Of a stretch of DNA of 64,000 nucleotides, positions 47,918 through 56,881 are shown one piece after another. This stretch comes from Psychrobacter cibarius (lineage in GTDB: Bacteria > Pseudomonadota > Gammaproteobacteria > Pseudomonadales > Moraxellaceae). The position numbers and the translations under genes were made by a program. The notes beneath the pieces are model-generated. The model was given only the letters and a program-made list of their open reading frames with translations. It was not told the DNA's origin and searched no databases. Location: positions 2,666,001-2,730,000 of the forward strand of contig CP131612.1 in assembly GCA_030686115.1 (NCBI GenBank). Reading direction: 5' to 3'. Position 1 is the first letter of the stretch. Each line of letters opens with the position of its first letter.

Positions 47918-50164
47918 TTAACGGTTTAAAGGGTAAGTTGTCATACCATTACTAGGACTGTCTACTTTGGTAAAACCTTGAGACTGAGACTTTGGTGTCT
48001 GATCGCGCTTAGGAACAAGGGGATTGAGCGGCATCAATTCATAATCTGCGCTAACATCGCCATTCCAACCTTCCGTACCGCTCAATGGCAGCTGTTTAAT
48101 GGTACCGTTTTTATCAATGACCAATTGCAGGACTCGCATTTGGTTAAATTTGCGCTCGGTGACACTGGCGACTGCCCTGCCATCACGTAAAATGGTTGGC
48201 TGTAAAAATATGATTAAGTTGCTTTTTTGCGTCGTGTCATTGTCAGAGCGGAACAGTCGACCAATGACTGGTACATTACCCAAGCCAGGGACTTTTTGTT
48301 GGCGCGTGGTGCTGTTTTCACGCATCAAGCCACCAAGAGCAATGGTCTGCTGATCATCAGCCAGAATCGTCGTATTGATGAGGCTTTTATTGGTGATCAA
48401 ACCACTGGCGTTACCCGTACTGCCCGGCACCACCGACGAGACTTCTTGCGAGACCTCCAAGCGTACGGTGCCATTGTCGCCAATATGAGGAATGACATTT
48501 AGGTTGATACCAATATCCTGACGATCAATGGTTTGAAAGGGGTTGCTAGAATCGTTGCCACTGGTGGTAAAGGAGCCTGTCACAAAAGGCACGTTTTGAC
48601 CCACTAAAATACTGGCTTTTTCGTTGTCCAATGTCAAAATTGATGGCATAGACAGCAGATTGGCACTGGTAGAAGAATCAAGTGCTTGCAAGATAGCCCC
48701 ATAAAACTGGGTGTTTCCCTGACTGTCTTTACTGCTATCACCAATACCAATCAAAGCACCAGCTATCGAGCCTGCTGCTGCACTGATACTGGCGGCACCG
48801 CCACCCAACGCCGCGGCGGCAAGTGCTGTAGCACTCGCGCCTACGTTATTGAAGTTTACGACTCCGTAGCCGCTATTGGCATTGCCAAGCGCCCATTGCA
48901 CACCAAGCTGGGTCGCATCATCACCTGACACTTCTACAATAGCCGCTTGAATCAATACTTGCGCGCGGCGACTGTCCAACTGATTGACCGCATCTTCAAT
49001 CTCAAACATCAGCTCCGGTGCTGCATTGACAATAACGGCATTTTGGGTTTCATCAGCGATAATACTAAAAGGTCGCCCGCCAACACCTGTACCAGTACTA
49101 CTCGAATTGGCACCAGAGGTCGCTGAGGTCGGCGCGTTGTTCGTTGTGTTAGTGCTAGACTCATTAGTCAAAGTAGCGCCTGTACTACTGGAATCGTTCA
49201 ATGATGCCGACTCTAACGAGGACGTTGCTCCAGCGCTATTAATAGATTGATTGGCGAGCAATCCACGTAGCATATCTGCAATATGACCTGCACTGGCGTA
49301 TTTTAATCGAAAGACGCGCAGACCACTCAAACGCCTTGTAGGCGTGGTGTCCAATTGATTGACCATCTCTTTGACTTTAGCAATCATCTCCGGACTGCCT
49401 TTCACCAACAATCTATCGCTAGAGGTATCAGCGATAACTTTAAGCTGGTTGTTACCACCTTGTGCTTGCCCGCTACCAGCACTTGCAACCAAGGCACTAA
49501 TCAATTCCATCATACGTTCAGCATCGACGTGACGTAGTGGTATCACTTGCAAACTGTCATTGACGTTGCTATCTAAATCGCGGATGAGCGACGTCAGCTG
49601 ATTAAGACTATCGGCACGATCGGACAATACCAAGGCATTGACACCAGGCACGGCAGCGGCATGAGCTGATTGAGGCATAAGCGGACGGATGACACCCAGC
49701 ACTTCTGCAGCTTGGGTATTGGTTAAATAAATAACACGAGTAGCTAATGCCTCACCAACACTGTCACCGCGTAAATCAACAGCCAAGCCAGATTGTTTGG
49801 CGACATTATCTGGCACCAATTTGATGGTCGTTCCCGAGTCAATCGCTGCAATACCATTGACTTGCATCACACTCAAAAACAGCTGATATATTTCGTCACG
49901 CGACAAGGCTTTGTTAGAAATCACCGTCACATTGCCATTAATACGTGGATCAAGGACAAAGTTTTGGTCAGTGATGGTTGCCACCTCATTAATAAAGGCT
50001 TTGATATCGGCATCTTGTAAGTTAACTTTCCAGCTCTCAGCACTCGCAAGACCCGTACTGGCAGCCCATAATGGTACGGCTAGGCAAAGAGGACGACACA
50101 GGCGCAACAGGCGCTGCAAAACATGGTACAGAGGCGTGACTGAAAAATTATGAAAACTTACCAT
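47918..50164 (-). CDS. gspD: Type II secretion system secretin GspD
   Basis: 748 residues. Signal peptide (about 1-42, ending ASTGLASA). N0 domain (VNLQDADIKAFINEVATITD), N1-N3 repeats (LRHVDAERMMELISALVA), and a Ser/Thr/Asn-rich linker at about 310-355. The C-terminal secretin domain has QALDSSTSANLLSMPSILTL, VPFVTGSFTT and VPGLGNVPVIGRLF. It forms the outer-membrane channel of the T2SS. Downstream of gspN and gspC on the same strand; other gsp genes are outside the window. Confidence 0.93.
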   Translation of the reverse strand: MVSFHNFSVTPLYHVLQRLLRLCRPLCLAVPLWAASTGLASAESWKVNLQDADIKAFINEVATITDQNFVLDPRINGNVTVISNKALSRDEIYQLFLSVMQVNGIAAIDSGTTIKLVPDNVAKQSGLAVDLRGDSVGEALATRVIYLTNTQAAEVLGVIRPLMPQSAHAAAVPGVNALVLSDRADSLNQLTSLIRDLDSNVNDSLQVIPLRHVDAERMMELISALVASAGSGQAQGGNNQLKVIADTSSDRLLVKGSPEMIAKVKEMVNQLDTTPTRRLSGLRVFRLKYASAGHIADMLRGLLANQSINSAGATSSLESASLNDSSSTGATLTNESSTNTTNNAPTSATSGANSSSTGTGVGGRPFSIIADETQNAVIVNAAPELMFEIEDAVNQLDSRRAQVLIQAAIVEVSGDDATQLGVQWALGNANSGYGVVNFNNVGASATALAAAALGGGAASISAAAGSIAGALIGIGDSSKDSQGNTQFYGAILQALDSSTSANLLSMPSILTLDNEKASILVGQNVPFVTGSFTTSGNDSSNPFQTIDRQDIGINLNVIPHIGDNGTVRLEVSQEVSSVVPGSTGNASGLITNKSLINTTILADDQQTIALGGLMRENSTTRQQKVPGLGNVPVIGRLFRSDNDTTQKSNLIIFLQPTILRDGRAVASVTERKFNQMRVLQLVIDKNGTIKQLPLSGTEGWNGDVSADYELMPLNPLVPKRDQTPKSQSQGFTKVDSPSNGMTTYPLNR

Positions 50165-50347
50165 ATTGATGATTACCTACAGTGATGTCGCTTAGTATGT
50201 ACTGGATTTATTGTGTGCTGTGCTCAATGATTGCTTTGCTCACTTAACATTCTGCCCACAATGGCATTATTTAAGTGGCACTATCTAAATACTTATTTAA
50301 TTAAAACTTATTTACTTAAAATAAGGTTTCTCACCCATTTATTGTGC

Positions 50348-51244
50348 TTAAAACTGCTGACGAATGGTAATAACTTGATCGCCGCGTTGTACCTCTATTT
50401 GCGCCTCACCTGATTGCTGTACCTGTTGCAGCACACTAGCATCTTGGGCAGGATTACTACCCACGCTTTGACCATTAACCGTTAGCACTTTATCACCTGG
50501 CTCAAGCCCTAGTCGATTACGCAGCTTTGCTGGCATTGCAGGCGTCACTTGATAGCTTTCCCCTGCTGCCATAACCCCCATCCTACTCAAATAACTGGCG
50601 GGGTTTTCTTGCAATTCTGTGACCGCTTCATCGATAGCAGATTGCGGGCTACTGTCACTGCCTGTCGCAGCGGACTCTTCCTCAGTATTTTGTGTAGGCT
50701 GAGGGGCGTTAGGCAACATGCTGTTCTCTGGCAAGCGCTGATTACTGACGGCACCTGCGATCATGTCACTTTGGTCTAATGGCATCGCGGCTGGCATGCT
50801 AATGACGGTTTGCTTGTCGCTAGCATCAGCGATGACAACCGAGTTCCAGTCGACAGCGACAAGGGTATAGCCACTGTCTTTTAGCGCGTCACCGATTCGA
50901 TAGTTTTTCACTTCACCATTGACGTCCAATAGTGCCGAGGACATGCTCTCTGGCATTGCTAACAGAACGCCTTTTAGATTGACATTGGGCGGTGGCTGCA
51001 CTGCTGCTGCAATAGGTTCAGGGTCTGCAAAAATAGCAAATAATCCACTATAGTCCTTGCCAGATGCCGATGTATTTTGCAAAGCTGCTGGTGGCAACAT
51101 CGGTGCCAATGGTGCGGCGAGCAACAACCATAGTAATCGAGCCGCTGTCCAACATAACCAAGCAACAGCCAATAACAATACCCAACCTGAGAATCGATTA
51201 AGGGTATTAAGCACAGGTTTCAAAGTTGTAGAAACATTCATCAT
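50348..51244 (-). CDS. gspC: Type II secretion system protein GspC
   Basis: 298 residues. One N-terminal membrane helix (about 20-45), a Pro/Ala-rich spacer, the HR domain (about 85-145: VNLKGVLLAMPESMSSALLD), an acidic Ser/Gln linker and a C-terminal PDZ domain (LRNRLGLEPGDKVLTVNG). It links the inner-membrane platform to GspD. It starts right at the gspN stop, so the two are coupled; gspD follows by 183 bp. Confidence 0.9.
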   Translation of the reverse strand: MMNVSTTLKPVLNTLNRFSGWVLLLAVAWLCWTAARLLWLLLAAPLAPMLPPAALQNTSASGKDYSGLFAIFADPEPIAAAVQPPPNVNLKGVLLAMPESMSSALLDVNGEVKNYRIGDALKDSGYTLVAVDWNSVVIADASDKQTVISMPAAMPLDQSDMIAGAVSNQRLPENSMLPNAPQPTQNTEEESAATGSDSSPQSAIDEAVTELQENPASYLSRMGVMAAGESYQVTPAMPAKLRNRLGLEPGDKVLTVNGQSVGSNPAQDASVLQQVQQSGEAQIEVQRGDQVITIRQQF

Positions 51245-52072
51245 CTAGCGTGTCCCCAGCCCATTTAGCAGCGGCTGACGCACACTGACGACTGGGGTAT
51301 CTTGGGGTGCTTGCCCTTTATACTCAGGCATACTTTCTAATAAACGCTGCGTCAAACTGACATCCAACATATTATCGCCATCGATATATAAGTCGCCCAA
51401 GCGCTTATCTTGATTGTTTAATAAATTGATATGAAGCAGGTTTTTATTGTTTTTTTGCTCGGCACTTAACTCAGCACGCATCGCAGGCATGGTCAGATAA
51501 AAAATCTTGCCACCGCTAGGATAGCCTATCTCACCGCCGACCCATGTCAACTGACCATCCGCTTGAGTAAAACCAGATGGATTTTTTGTTGAAGCGTTTT
51601 CTGCGGCGGCACTTGAGCCAGACTGACGGCTGAGCGAGACATTATTGACCTGAATCGGTGTATTGGGCAATTGCCAATCAACCAAACTTGCCAACGTCTC
51701 AGGTGCTACCTTGCCGCTCATATTATCCACTTGCCATGAGTTGGTGCCTATTTTTACTTGTCCATTGAGGCGGGTTTGTGCTGAATTGATATCGACCTCT
51801 GCACTTATCTTACCCAATAACAAATGCCATGGCTGCCACGACCATTCCGCCGTACCTGTGAGCGGTGTCGCTGCTAAAGGCATCTGCCAGATAACGGAGC
51901 CTTGCCATAAATTACCCGACACATGCTGTACATAAGGCGTTTCGGGAGCATACTTTTCAAGCAGCCACGCCGCTGGCATTTGCAACACAGCAAATAATGC
52001 AAGTAATACAAACCCAACCAGCCACCACAGCTTACGAGGGCGCTTATGAGACGACGCAGATACTTGGGGCAC
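51245..52072 (-). CDS. gspN: Type II secretion system protein GspN
   Basis: About 275 residues if started at GTG 52072. One N-terminal membrane helix (LWWLVGFVLLALFAVLQMPA), then a periplasmic domain with YVQHVSGNLWQGSVIWQM and MPAMRAELSAEQKN typical of GspN. Its role in the T2SS is accessory. The longer ATG frame starts at 52168, which lies inside the loop of the upstream terminator (52138-52196) and gives an implausible N-terminus, so a later start is favoured. The exact start is uncertain. Confidence 0.8.
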   Translation of the reverse strand: MPQVSASSHKRPRKLWWLVGFVLLALFAVLQMPAAWLLEKYAPETPYVQHVSGNLWQGSVIWQMPLAATPLTGTAEWSWQPWHLLLGKISAEVDINSAQTRLNGQVKIGTNSWQVDNMSGKVAPETLASLVDWQLPNTPIQVNNVSLSRQSGSSAAAENASTKNPSGFTQADGQLTWVGGEIGYPSGGKIFYLTMPAMRAELSAEQKNNKNLLHINLLNNQDKRLGDLYIDGDNMLDVSLTQRLLESMPEYKGQAPQDTPVVSVRQPLLNGLGTR

Positions 52073-52137
52073 GGTTGCATAACTCTTATATAAGACAAAA
52101 ACGTCATTATCATAACAAACAATGGCATACAGATGAC

Positions 52138-52196
52138 AGAAAAAAAGCCAGTATCTTTTTACCAACATAATGGCAATAAAGATACTGGCTTTTCTC
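52138..52196 (-). terminator. Terminator of the H-NS-like gene
   Basis: AAAAGCCAGTATCTTT and AAAGATACTGGCTTTT form a 16-bp stem, loop of about 20 bases, with a long T-run on the minus strand. It lies between the H-NS-like gene and gspN. Confidence 0.85.
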
Positions 52197-52402
52197 AGCT
52201 TCTAAGACGAAAGGACTATCACGATCAAACGCTATGATTGCACACAAATCATGAGAAACAAGCCCGATGATCAGAGTAGATATAACATGGCACTTTTTTA
52301 AAACAGAACTCATTTAAACAAGCGCTTATTTTAAATAGTCTTTGGTAAAAATTGCACCTTGCTAAATCTAAACCGACATCATCCTGTTAGCCACTACACT
52401 AT

Positions 52403-52726
52403 CTAGATAGCAAAATCTTCGATACTACGACCTGCTGCTAGCGCTTCAACCAACCACGTTGGCTTGCGACCACGGCCAGTCCATGTTTCTTCGTTATTGT
52501 CAGTATTGCGATACTTGATGCTGCGTTTTTTCTCTAGCGTTTCACCAGCTTTTAGAATTTCTTCGATAGAGGCATTGCTGTCTTCTGCAATTTTCTCAAA
52601 CTGCATATAAGCGTCATACAAACGCTGATGTTGTTTTTTGGCAATAAGCTGCTGAGCATTTTCAGTGATGGCACGTAGCTCATCAACGTTCAGGTTTTCT
52701 AAATCAATGGCGGTATTTTTGCTCAT
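52403..52726 (-). CDS. H-NS-family nucleoid-associated protein
   Basis: 107 residues. N-terminal helical coiled-coil oligomerisation region (about 8-70), then the minor-groove DNA-binding motif TWTGRGRKPTWL (81-92), very close to the H-NS consensus. It is expected to silence AT-rich, often horizontally acquired DNA, such as the island that begins about 3 kb to the right. Single-gene unit with its own terminator. Whether it is the main H-NS of the cell cannot be told here. Confidence 0.9.
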   Translation of the reverse strand: MSKNTAIDLENLNVDELRAITENAQQLIAKKQHQRLYDAYMQFEKIAEDSNASIEEILKAGETLEKKRSIKYRNTDNNEETWTGRGRKPTWLVEALAAGRSIEDFAI

Positions 52727-53156
52727 AATAAATCCAACTGTAAGATAAAAAATATAACCTTAATAGATATTATTCACTATTAAGAACTAAGAATGACGTA
52801 TTCATCATTAAATACAACGATGAATGTCACAAATCGATATTTTTTCAACCAAATAAAATATTGTTAGCCACAATACCTAAGGGCGTAGATAATATAAACA
52901 AAAAACCTTGCTATCACAACAGTAGATTATTATATCTTCTATAACAAAGGTCAGTGAATAGTAAAATCGGGTAAATAAAAAACCACTATTTATTTAATAG
53001 TTATTCGTAAACAGTTATTAATTTTAAGATAAAACCAGTCTCTATAAACAATGTCCTAAAAACGGTTAAACGAATAACTCAGCAAACATAAATCCATAAA
53101 AAATAGCAACCGATTTTTTCCATATATACCTACCGATTAGTTAAAAGCACCATTGA
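52727..53156. other. AT-rich intergenic region upstream of the H-NS-like gene
   Basis: 430 bp, strongly AT-rich, no supported ORF. It likely contains the promoter and possible self-binding sites of the H-NS-like protein. I see no terminator for the BLUF gene that ends at 53157. Confidence 0.45.
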
Positions 53157-53594
53157 TTAATCATGCTGATCACTAAGCTCATTCATCAAATTATAGGCTG
53201 CTTCGGCGCTCAATAAATAGGGATTAAAATCAATCGTTGTCGAATATTTTAAATAAATCGCCGCATTTTTTTCAGTCGGAGAAGCATAATTCATAGACCA
53301 TTTAGACCATGCTCTATGCTTTAACTCACGTGTTTCAATAACCTGTAAGTCATGATGACGCGGATCAGCAATTAAACTATATAACAGACGATTGATCTGT
53401 GCTCTTGGCCCTTCAATGGTTTGCAAAAAATAATCTTTATTAAACGTCAGCATACCAGTAATGCCATTGGCGGCATTATTTACTTGTGCTTGCTGCAAGA
53501 TTTCGTTGAAGTCGTTGGCCGATACATCTGGGTTGGCACGGCTAGCGTATGTCATGCTCATCAAAATGTGTGCATCTTCCATTGCTGATGTCAT
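53157..53594 (-). CDS. BLUF-domain blue-light sensor protein (1)
   Basis: 145 residues, essentially one BLUF domain. The FAD-photocycle residues match AppA spacing: Tyr16 (MTYASRA), Asn40, Gln58 (FLQTIEG) and Trp99 with Met101 (WSKWSMNY). NGITGMLTFN is the conserved loop. There is no output domain, so it must act through a partner, as for BlsA-type short BLUF proteins in Acinetobacter. It lies 62 bp downstream of a second BLUF gene on the same strand, probably an operon. Confidence 0.92.
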   Translation of the reverse strand: MTSAMEDAHILMSMTYASRANPDVSANDFNEILQQAQVNNAANGITGMLTFNKDYFLQTIEGPRAQINRLLYSLIADPRHHDLQVIETRELKHRAWSKWSMNYASPTEKNAAIYLKYSTTIDFNPYLLSAEAAYNLMNELSDQHD

Positions 53595-53656
53595 ATCTTA
53601 TCTCTTGTAAAATGTCATGGGTGTGATGGTTCTTAGCTTTTATAAACGTCAGTCAA

Positions 53657-54175
53657 TTAGCCAATAGAAAACCATGGTTTCTTCTTTTTGGCGGCGCTCA
53701 CTGCTTCTTGCTCTTGAAGGTCTGATAACGTCTCAATCAACATCATGATTTGATTGGTGTTCATCAAATAAGGATTAAACTGAGTACCTGTCGAAAATTT
53801 GAGCGCAAGTCCTTTGTTTTCATCGCTCGGAATCAAATACTTCATTGACCATTTGCTCCAATGGCGCAGCTCTACTTCACGGCATTCGATGACTTGTAAG
53901 CCATGATGCCGATTATCTTTAACCAGTTTTCTGAGCAATTCATTGATGACGGGTCTCGCTCCTTCAATACTTTGCAAAAAATAATTGTGATTAAATACCA
54001 AAGCACCTGTAATACCATTGCGCTCATTGTTTTGCTGAGCTTGTGTCAGGATGCGCGTTACTTCACCTTTAGGATTGTCGGTGTTATAACGGCTAATATA
54101 AGTTAAACGTAAAATAATATGCTCGCCATGATGCATTTTTAGGCGATTTAATTCTGAAAGCTCAGCTGATTCCAC
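53657..54175 (-). CDS. BLUF-domain blue-light sensor protein (2)
   Basis: About 172 residues with GTG 54175, which has GGAG 6 bases upstream; a TTG start at 54187 is the alternative. The BLUF residues are all present: Tyr26, Asn50, Gln68 (FLQSIEG), Trp109 and Met111 (SKWSMKY). It has an N-terminal extension of about 20 residues and a basic, Lys-rich C-terminus (AAKKKKPWFS) absent from its neighbour. The pair is a tandem duplication with divergent ends. Confidence 0.91.
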   Translation of the reverse strand: MESAELSELNRLKMHHGEHIILRLTYISRYNTDNPKGEVTRILTQAQQNNERNGITGALVFNHNYFLQSIEGARPVINELLRKLVKDNRHHGLQVIECREVELRHWSKWSMKYLIPSDENKGLALKFSTGTQFNPYLMNTNQIMMLIETLSDLQEQEAVSAAKKKKPWFSIG

Positions 54176-54289
54176 AAAACACTCCAATTAGTTTGCTAAA
54201 TTTTTCACCTATCACCACCCAGCTACTGCCTTTTATAACCGAGTATTTGTGGTATAAGTCATTTTTTTATAACATAAGTCGCGTATATA

Positions 54290-54916
54290 TTAACGTTGAA
54301 TTTTTTTGATAAAATCATTCATGCCGCGCGATAAATTACTGCTACTGGTGCTCTGTATTTCTTTGACTAAGCTCAATAATTGCGAGCTATCCTTGCATTG
54401 TTCTAAACTCAACAAGTAACCCCAAGCTTCTACTGGTGGTGCGTTTTTTTCAATATAGTTGGCCAACTCTGACTTTATCGTTTCGTAGCTCGCACCAGAC
54501 AACCTAGCCTTGAAAATACTACTGATTGATTTCTTGCCTAATGCTGCCATTTTATTGAGACCTTTATCATTAAAGGTGCGATCAAACTCTGTCTCAATAT
54601 TTCTTTCAGACGACGATGCTTGAGACTGATAAGCCGTCGATGCTTGCGGCGCAGTGGATGTTTGGGAGGTAGCATTATCAGCGCCCACTATCTCTACACA
54701 CTCAAGCCCTAACAGCAACTCAAATAGTGGTGCAACACCGCCAAAATCGGCAAACATTTTGCTACGGTCAAGCGTATCAAGATAGCTTTGATACGTGCGT
54801 TTACCATCGATCATAATGAGCAATGTTCTCGCTTCACGCGGCAATATGCCAAGACTCTGAGATTTAATCTCTTCTCTGCCCAAATCAGTTTTTTGAAACA
54901 CATCACCATCTTTCAT
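54290..54916 (-). CDS. Conserved hypothetical protein upstream of the BLUF genes
   Basis: 208 residues, soluble. The N-terminal part (FQKTDLGREEIKSQSLGILP, REARTLLIMIDGKRTYQSYL) resembles a conserved proteobacterial segment of unknown function, possibly winged-helix-like. A Ser/Thr/Gln-rich linker (about 85-108) joins it to a helical C-terminal half. It is 114 bp upstream of the BLUF-2 start on the same strand, so it could be co-transcribed and is a candidate partner of the BLUF proteins. The partner idea is inference. Confidence 0.65.
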   Translation of the reverse strand: MKDGDVFQKTDLGREEIKSQSLGILPREARTLLIMIDGKRTYQSYLDTLDRSKMFADFGGVAPLFELLLGLECVEIVGADNATSQTSTAPQASTAYQSQASSSERNIETEFDRTFNDKGLNKMAALGKKSISSIFKARLSGASYETIKSELANYIEKNAPPVEAWGYLLSLEQCKDSSQLLSLVKEIQSTSSSNLSRGMNDFIKKIQR

Positions 54917-55034
54917 TCTTTGTACTCAGCACTAGCAGTAAGGTGGGCACTTTTATAGTCAATTGATTATAAAAGCGTGACAGCTTTAACCTTTCACATT
55001 GAACCAACCTTATCGTAAGCGGTCGACCAGATGA

Positions 55035-55094
55035 ATTTTTATTATTTCAGCCAATAAACAGTCAAATTTTGACTTTTTATTGGTTAATAAAAAT
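55035..55094. other. Long imperfect stem-loop in intergenic DNA
   Basis: Three co-axial arms pair: ATTTTTATT/AATAAAAAT, CCAATAAA/TTTATTGG and AGTCAAA/TTTGACT. No T-run follows. It could be a regulatory RNA fold or a folded end of a small element. Confidence 0.45.
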
Positions 55095-55532
55095 CCCTTT
55101 AAATGAAAGCCCCACATTTAATATTGTTTGAATTATTGATTCGAGTGGATTATATCAACCCATTTAATGAACCGTTAGCATTAATTAAATCCAATAGAAC
55201 AGACGGTCTATATAGGATATGAAAGGTAGTTTTCATAGATTTCAATATAAACTTTGATAAAATAATGAGAATAAAAAAATCGATAAAATCAATGAAGCAG
55301 GCTACTGTTTATCCGCTTTATCTTCTTACTAAATCGTTTACCAACCAGTAATTAATTTTCTATGCTTTCAAATAACCATCAGAGCGCAACTATAAAAACC
55401 AACAAACGTTTTACTTTTTTAGCGAGATAATATAGCAATTGACAAAGTCTATCTTCTTAACGCGCTCACTCTCATCCGACTTTTATGGGCACTATAGAAA
55501 ATTTATTTTTTTAAGTCATTTATCACTAGCCA

Positions 55533-55561
55533 TAAAAAAACCCTGCAATTGCAGGGTTTTC
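55533..55561 (-). terminator. Terminator downstream of the kinase operon
   Basis: ACCCTGCAATTGCAGGGT is a perfect palindrome. A run of seven T follows on the minus strand and four T on the plus strand, so it best terminates the minus-strand PP2C-kinase operon about 250 bp after the last stop. Confidence 0.82.
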
Positions 55562-55807
55562 TAGAACATATATTTTACATTAAAGTCTAAGGTGTATCCT
55601 AAAATGGTAATGTATACATATATCAATAGATAGAAAAAAAATATTAAAATAAATTTATATTTATCAAATACTTATATAAAATATTATTTTTATATTTAAC
55701 ATTAATTTGCAAAATTGTAGAAATGAAGCAAAAGAACGACATTTTATCTACCTTAATCAACATTCTAAATAGTGAGCATAGTTACTACAGATGGTTTGAT
55801 TAGAAAC

Positions 55808-56881
55808 TTACTGCTTCATACGAACTAGAGGTAAAGCACGATAGGCACCACTACCTTCATATTTAGACAGCATGACTTTTTCTCCTACTTGAGGTCGTGC
55901 ACCATATATACAGTCCACATGATAAAAAACATTAGCAGTATTATCGCTTGGATCCACAAATCCCCATCTTGAATTCTGTGGTCTCATAGTACCAAAGTGT
56001 CTTTCGCGAATTGGATAGCAAAGTAATCCACATTCTGTAACTAATTCATCAGCAGTTGGTCTATCTCTTGAATCAAGAGATAGACATTTTTGTATCAGTT
56101 CAACTATTTTCGTAGACAAGTAGCTAAATTGGGGATTAGCAGTTATAAACTCAGGAAAGGCATCATAATCAGCATCAAGGATACGCTTAACAACTTTTAA
56201 ACCTGAGCCAAAAGGCTTTGTACCTGTCAATAACTCATACATCATAGCTCCAAGCGACCAAATATCAGTTTCGATTCCTACATCTTTGGGAGTGTCTATA
56301 GCTTCGGGTGACATATAAGGTAAAGCTCCAAGAGCAGTAGCTGAAACAGTTATTGTCTCTTCACCACCTATGACTGCTTCTGTTAATTCTTCAGCGGCCA
56401 TCTTAGCAATACCGAAATCTGTAATCTTAACACCCGATAATTGAAAACCACCAACAATCATTATATTTGTGGGCTTCAAATCTCTATGTATGACATTTGC
56501 GTGGTGCGAAGCAGCAAGTCCTTTTGCTAAATAATGGAATAACTTGGCAACAAGAAATGGGTCCAAATAGTCTGCTTCTTTAAGAAGCGTTTTAGACATA
56601 TCACCTCCAATAACCAGTTCTTCAACTAAATATGCTCTATCACCAACCTCGAAATAGTCTAATGTCTTTGCAACATTAGGATGATTAACTTTTGCTGAAA
56701 CAACTGCACTTCTATGGAATCTCTTTTCCGCAGATGGATTTTTTGGAGTTTTAAGCGCAACTCTATTGTTGAGAGTTTTATCGTAAGCTGAATATACGAA
56801 TTGCATACCTCCTTGGTCAACAAATTCTTCAATTTGGTATCGCTCACCTACAATATCATCTCGCTCGTGTGGACCGATCAT
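55808..56881 (-). CDS. Ser/Thr protein kinase fused to a cold-shock-like domain
   Basis: 357 residues, no membrane segment. Hanks-type kinase domain (about 14-285): glycine loop VDQGGMQFVY (21-30, divergent), Lys44 in VALK, HRDLKPTN with Asp134 and Asn139, DFG 155-157, and SPE 191-193. All catalytic residues are present. The C-terminal region (about 296-355) looks like a cold-shock domain: an RNP1-like SRWGFVDP (304-311) and RNP2-like VFYHVD (318-323). This suggests single-stranded nucleic acid binding. It overlaps the other kinase gene (ATGA). Last gene of the operon. AT-rich compared with the chromosome to its left. Confidence 0.88.
   Translation of the reverse strand: MIGPHERDDIVGERYQIEEFVDQGGMQFVYSAYDKTLNNRVALKTPKNPSAEKRFHRSAVVSAKVNHPNVAKTLDYFEVGDRAYLVEELVIGGDMSKTLLKEADYLDPFLVAKLFHYLAKGLAASHHANVIHRDLKPTNIMIVGGFQLSGVKITDFGIAKMAAEELTEAVIGGEETITVSATALGALPYMSPEAIDTPKDVGIETDIWSLGAMMYELLTGTKPFGSGLKVVKRILDADYDAFPEFITANPQFSYLSTKIVELIQKCLSLDSRDRPTADELVTECGLLCYPIRERHFGTMRPQNSRWGFVDPSDNTANVFYHVDCIYGARPQVGEKVMLSKYEGSGAYRALPLVRMKQ

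Larger units (their letters stand above)
54917..55807. other. Long AT-rich region at the presumed island boundary
   Basis: 891 bp with no supported ORF. It holds a short repeat-like string (55018-55034), a long stem-loop (55035-55094) and a terminator (55533-55561). From about 55610 to 55700 it is extremely AT-rich. The left boundary of the mobile region may lie here, but no direct repeat can be matched because the right end is outside the window. Confidence 0.5.
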
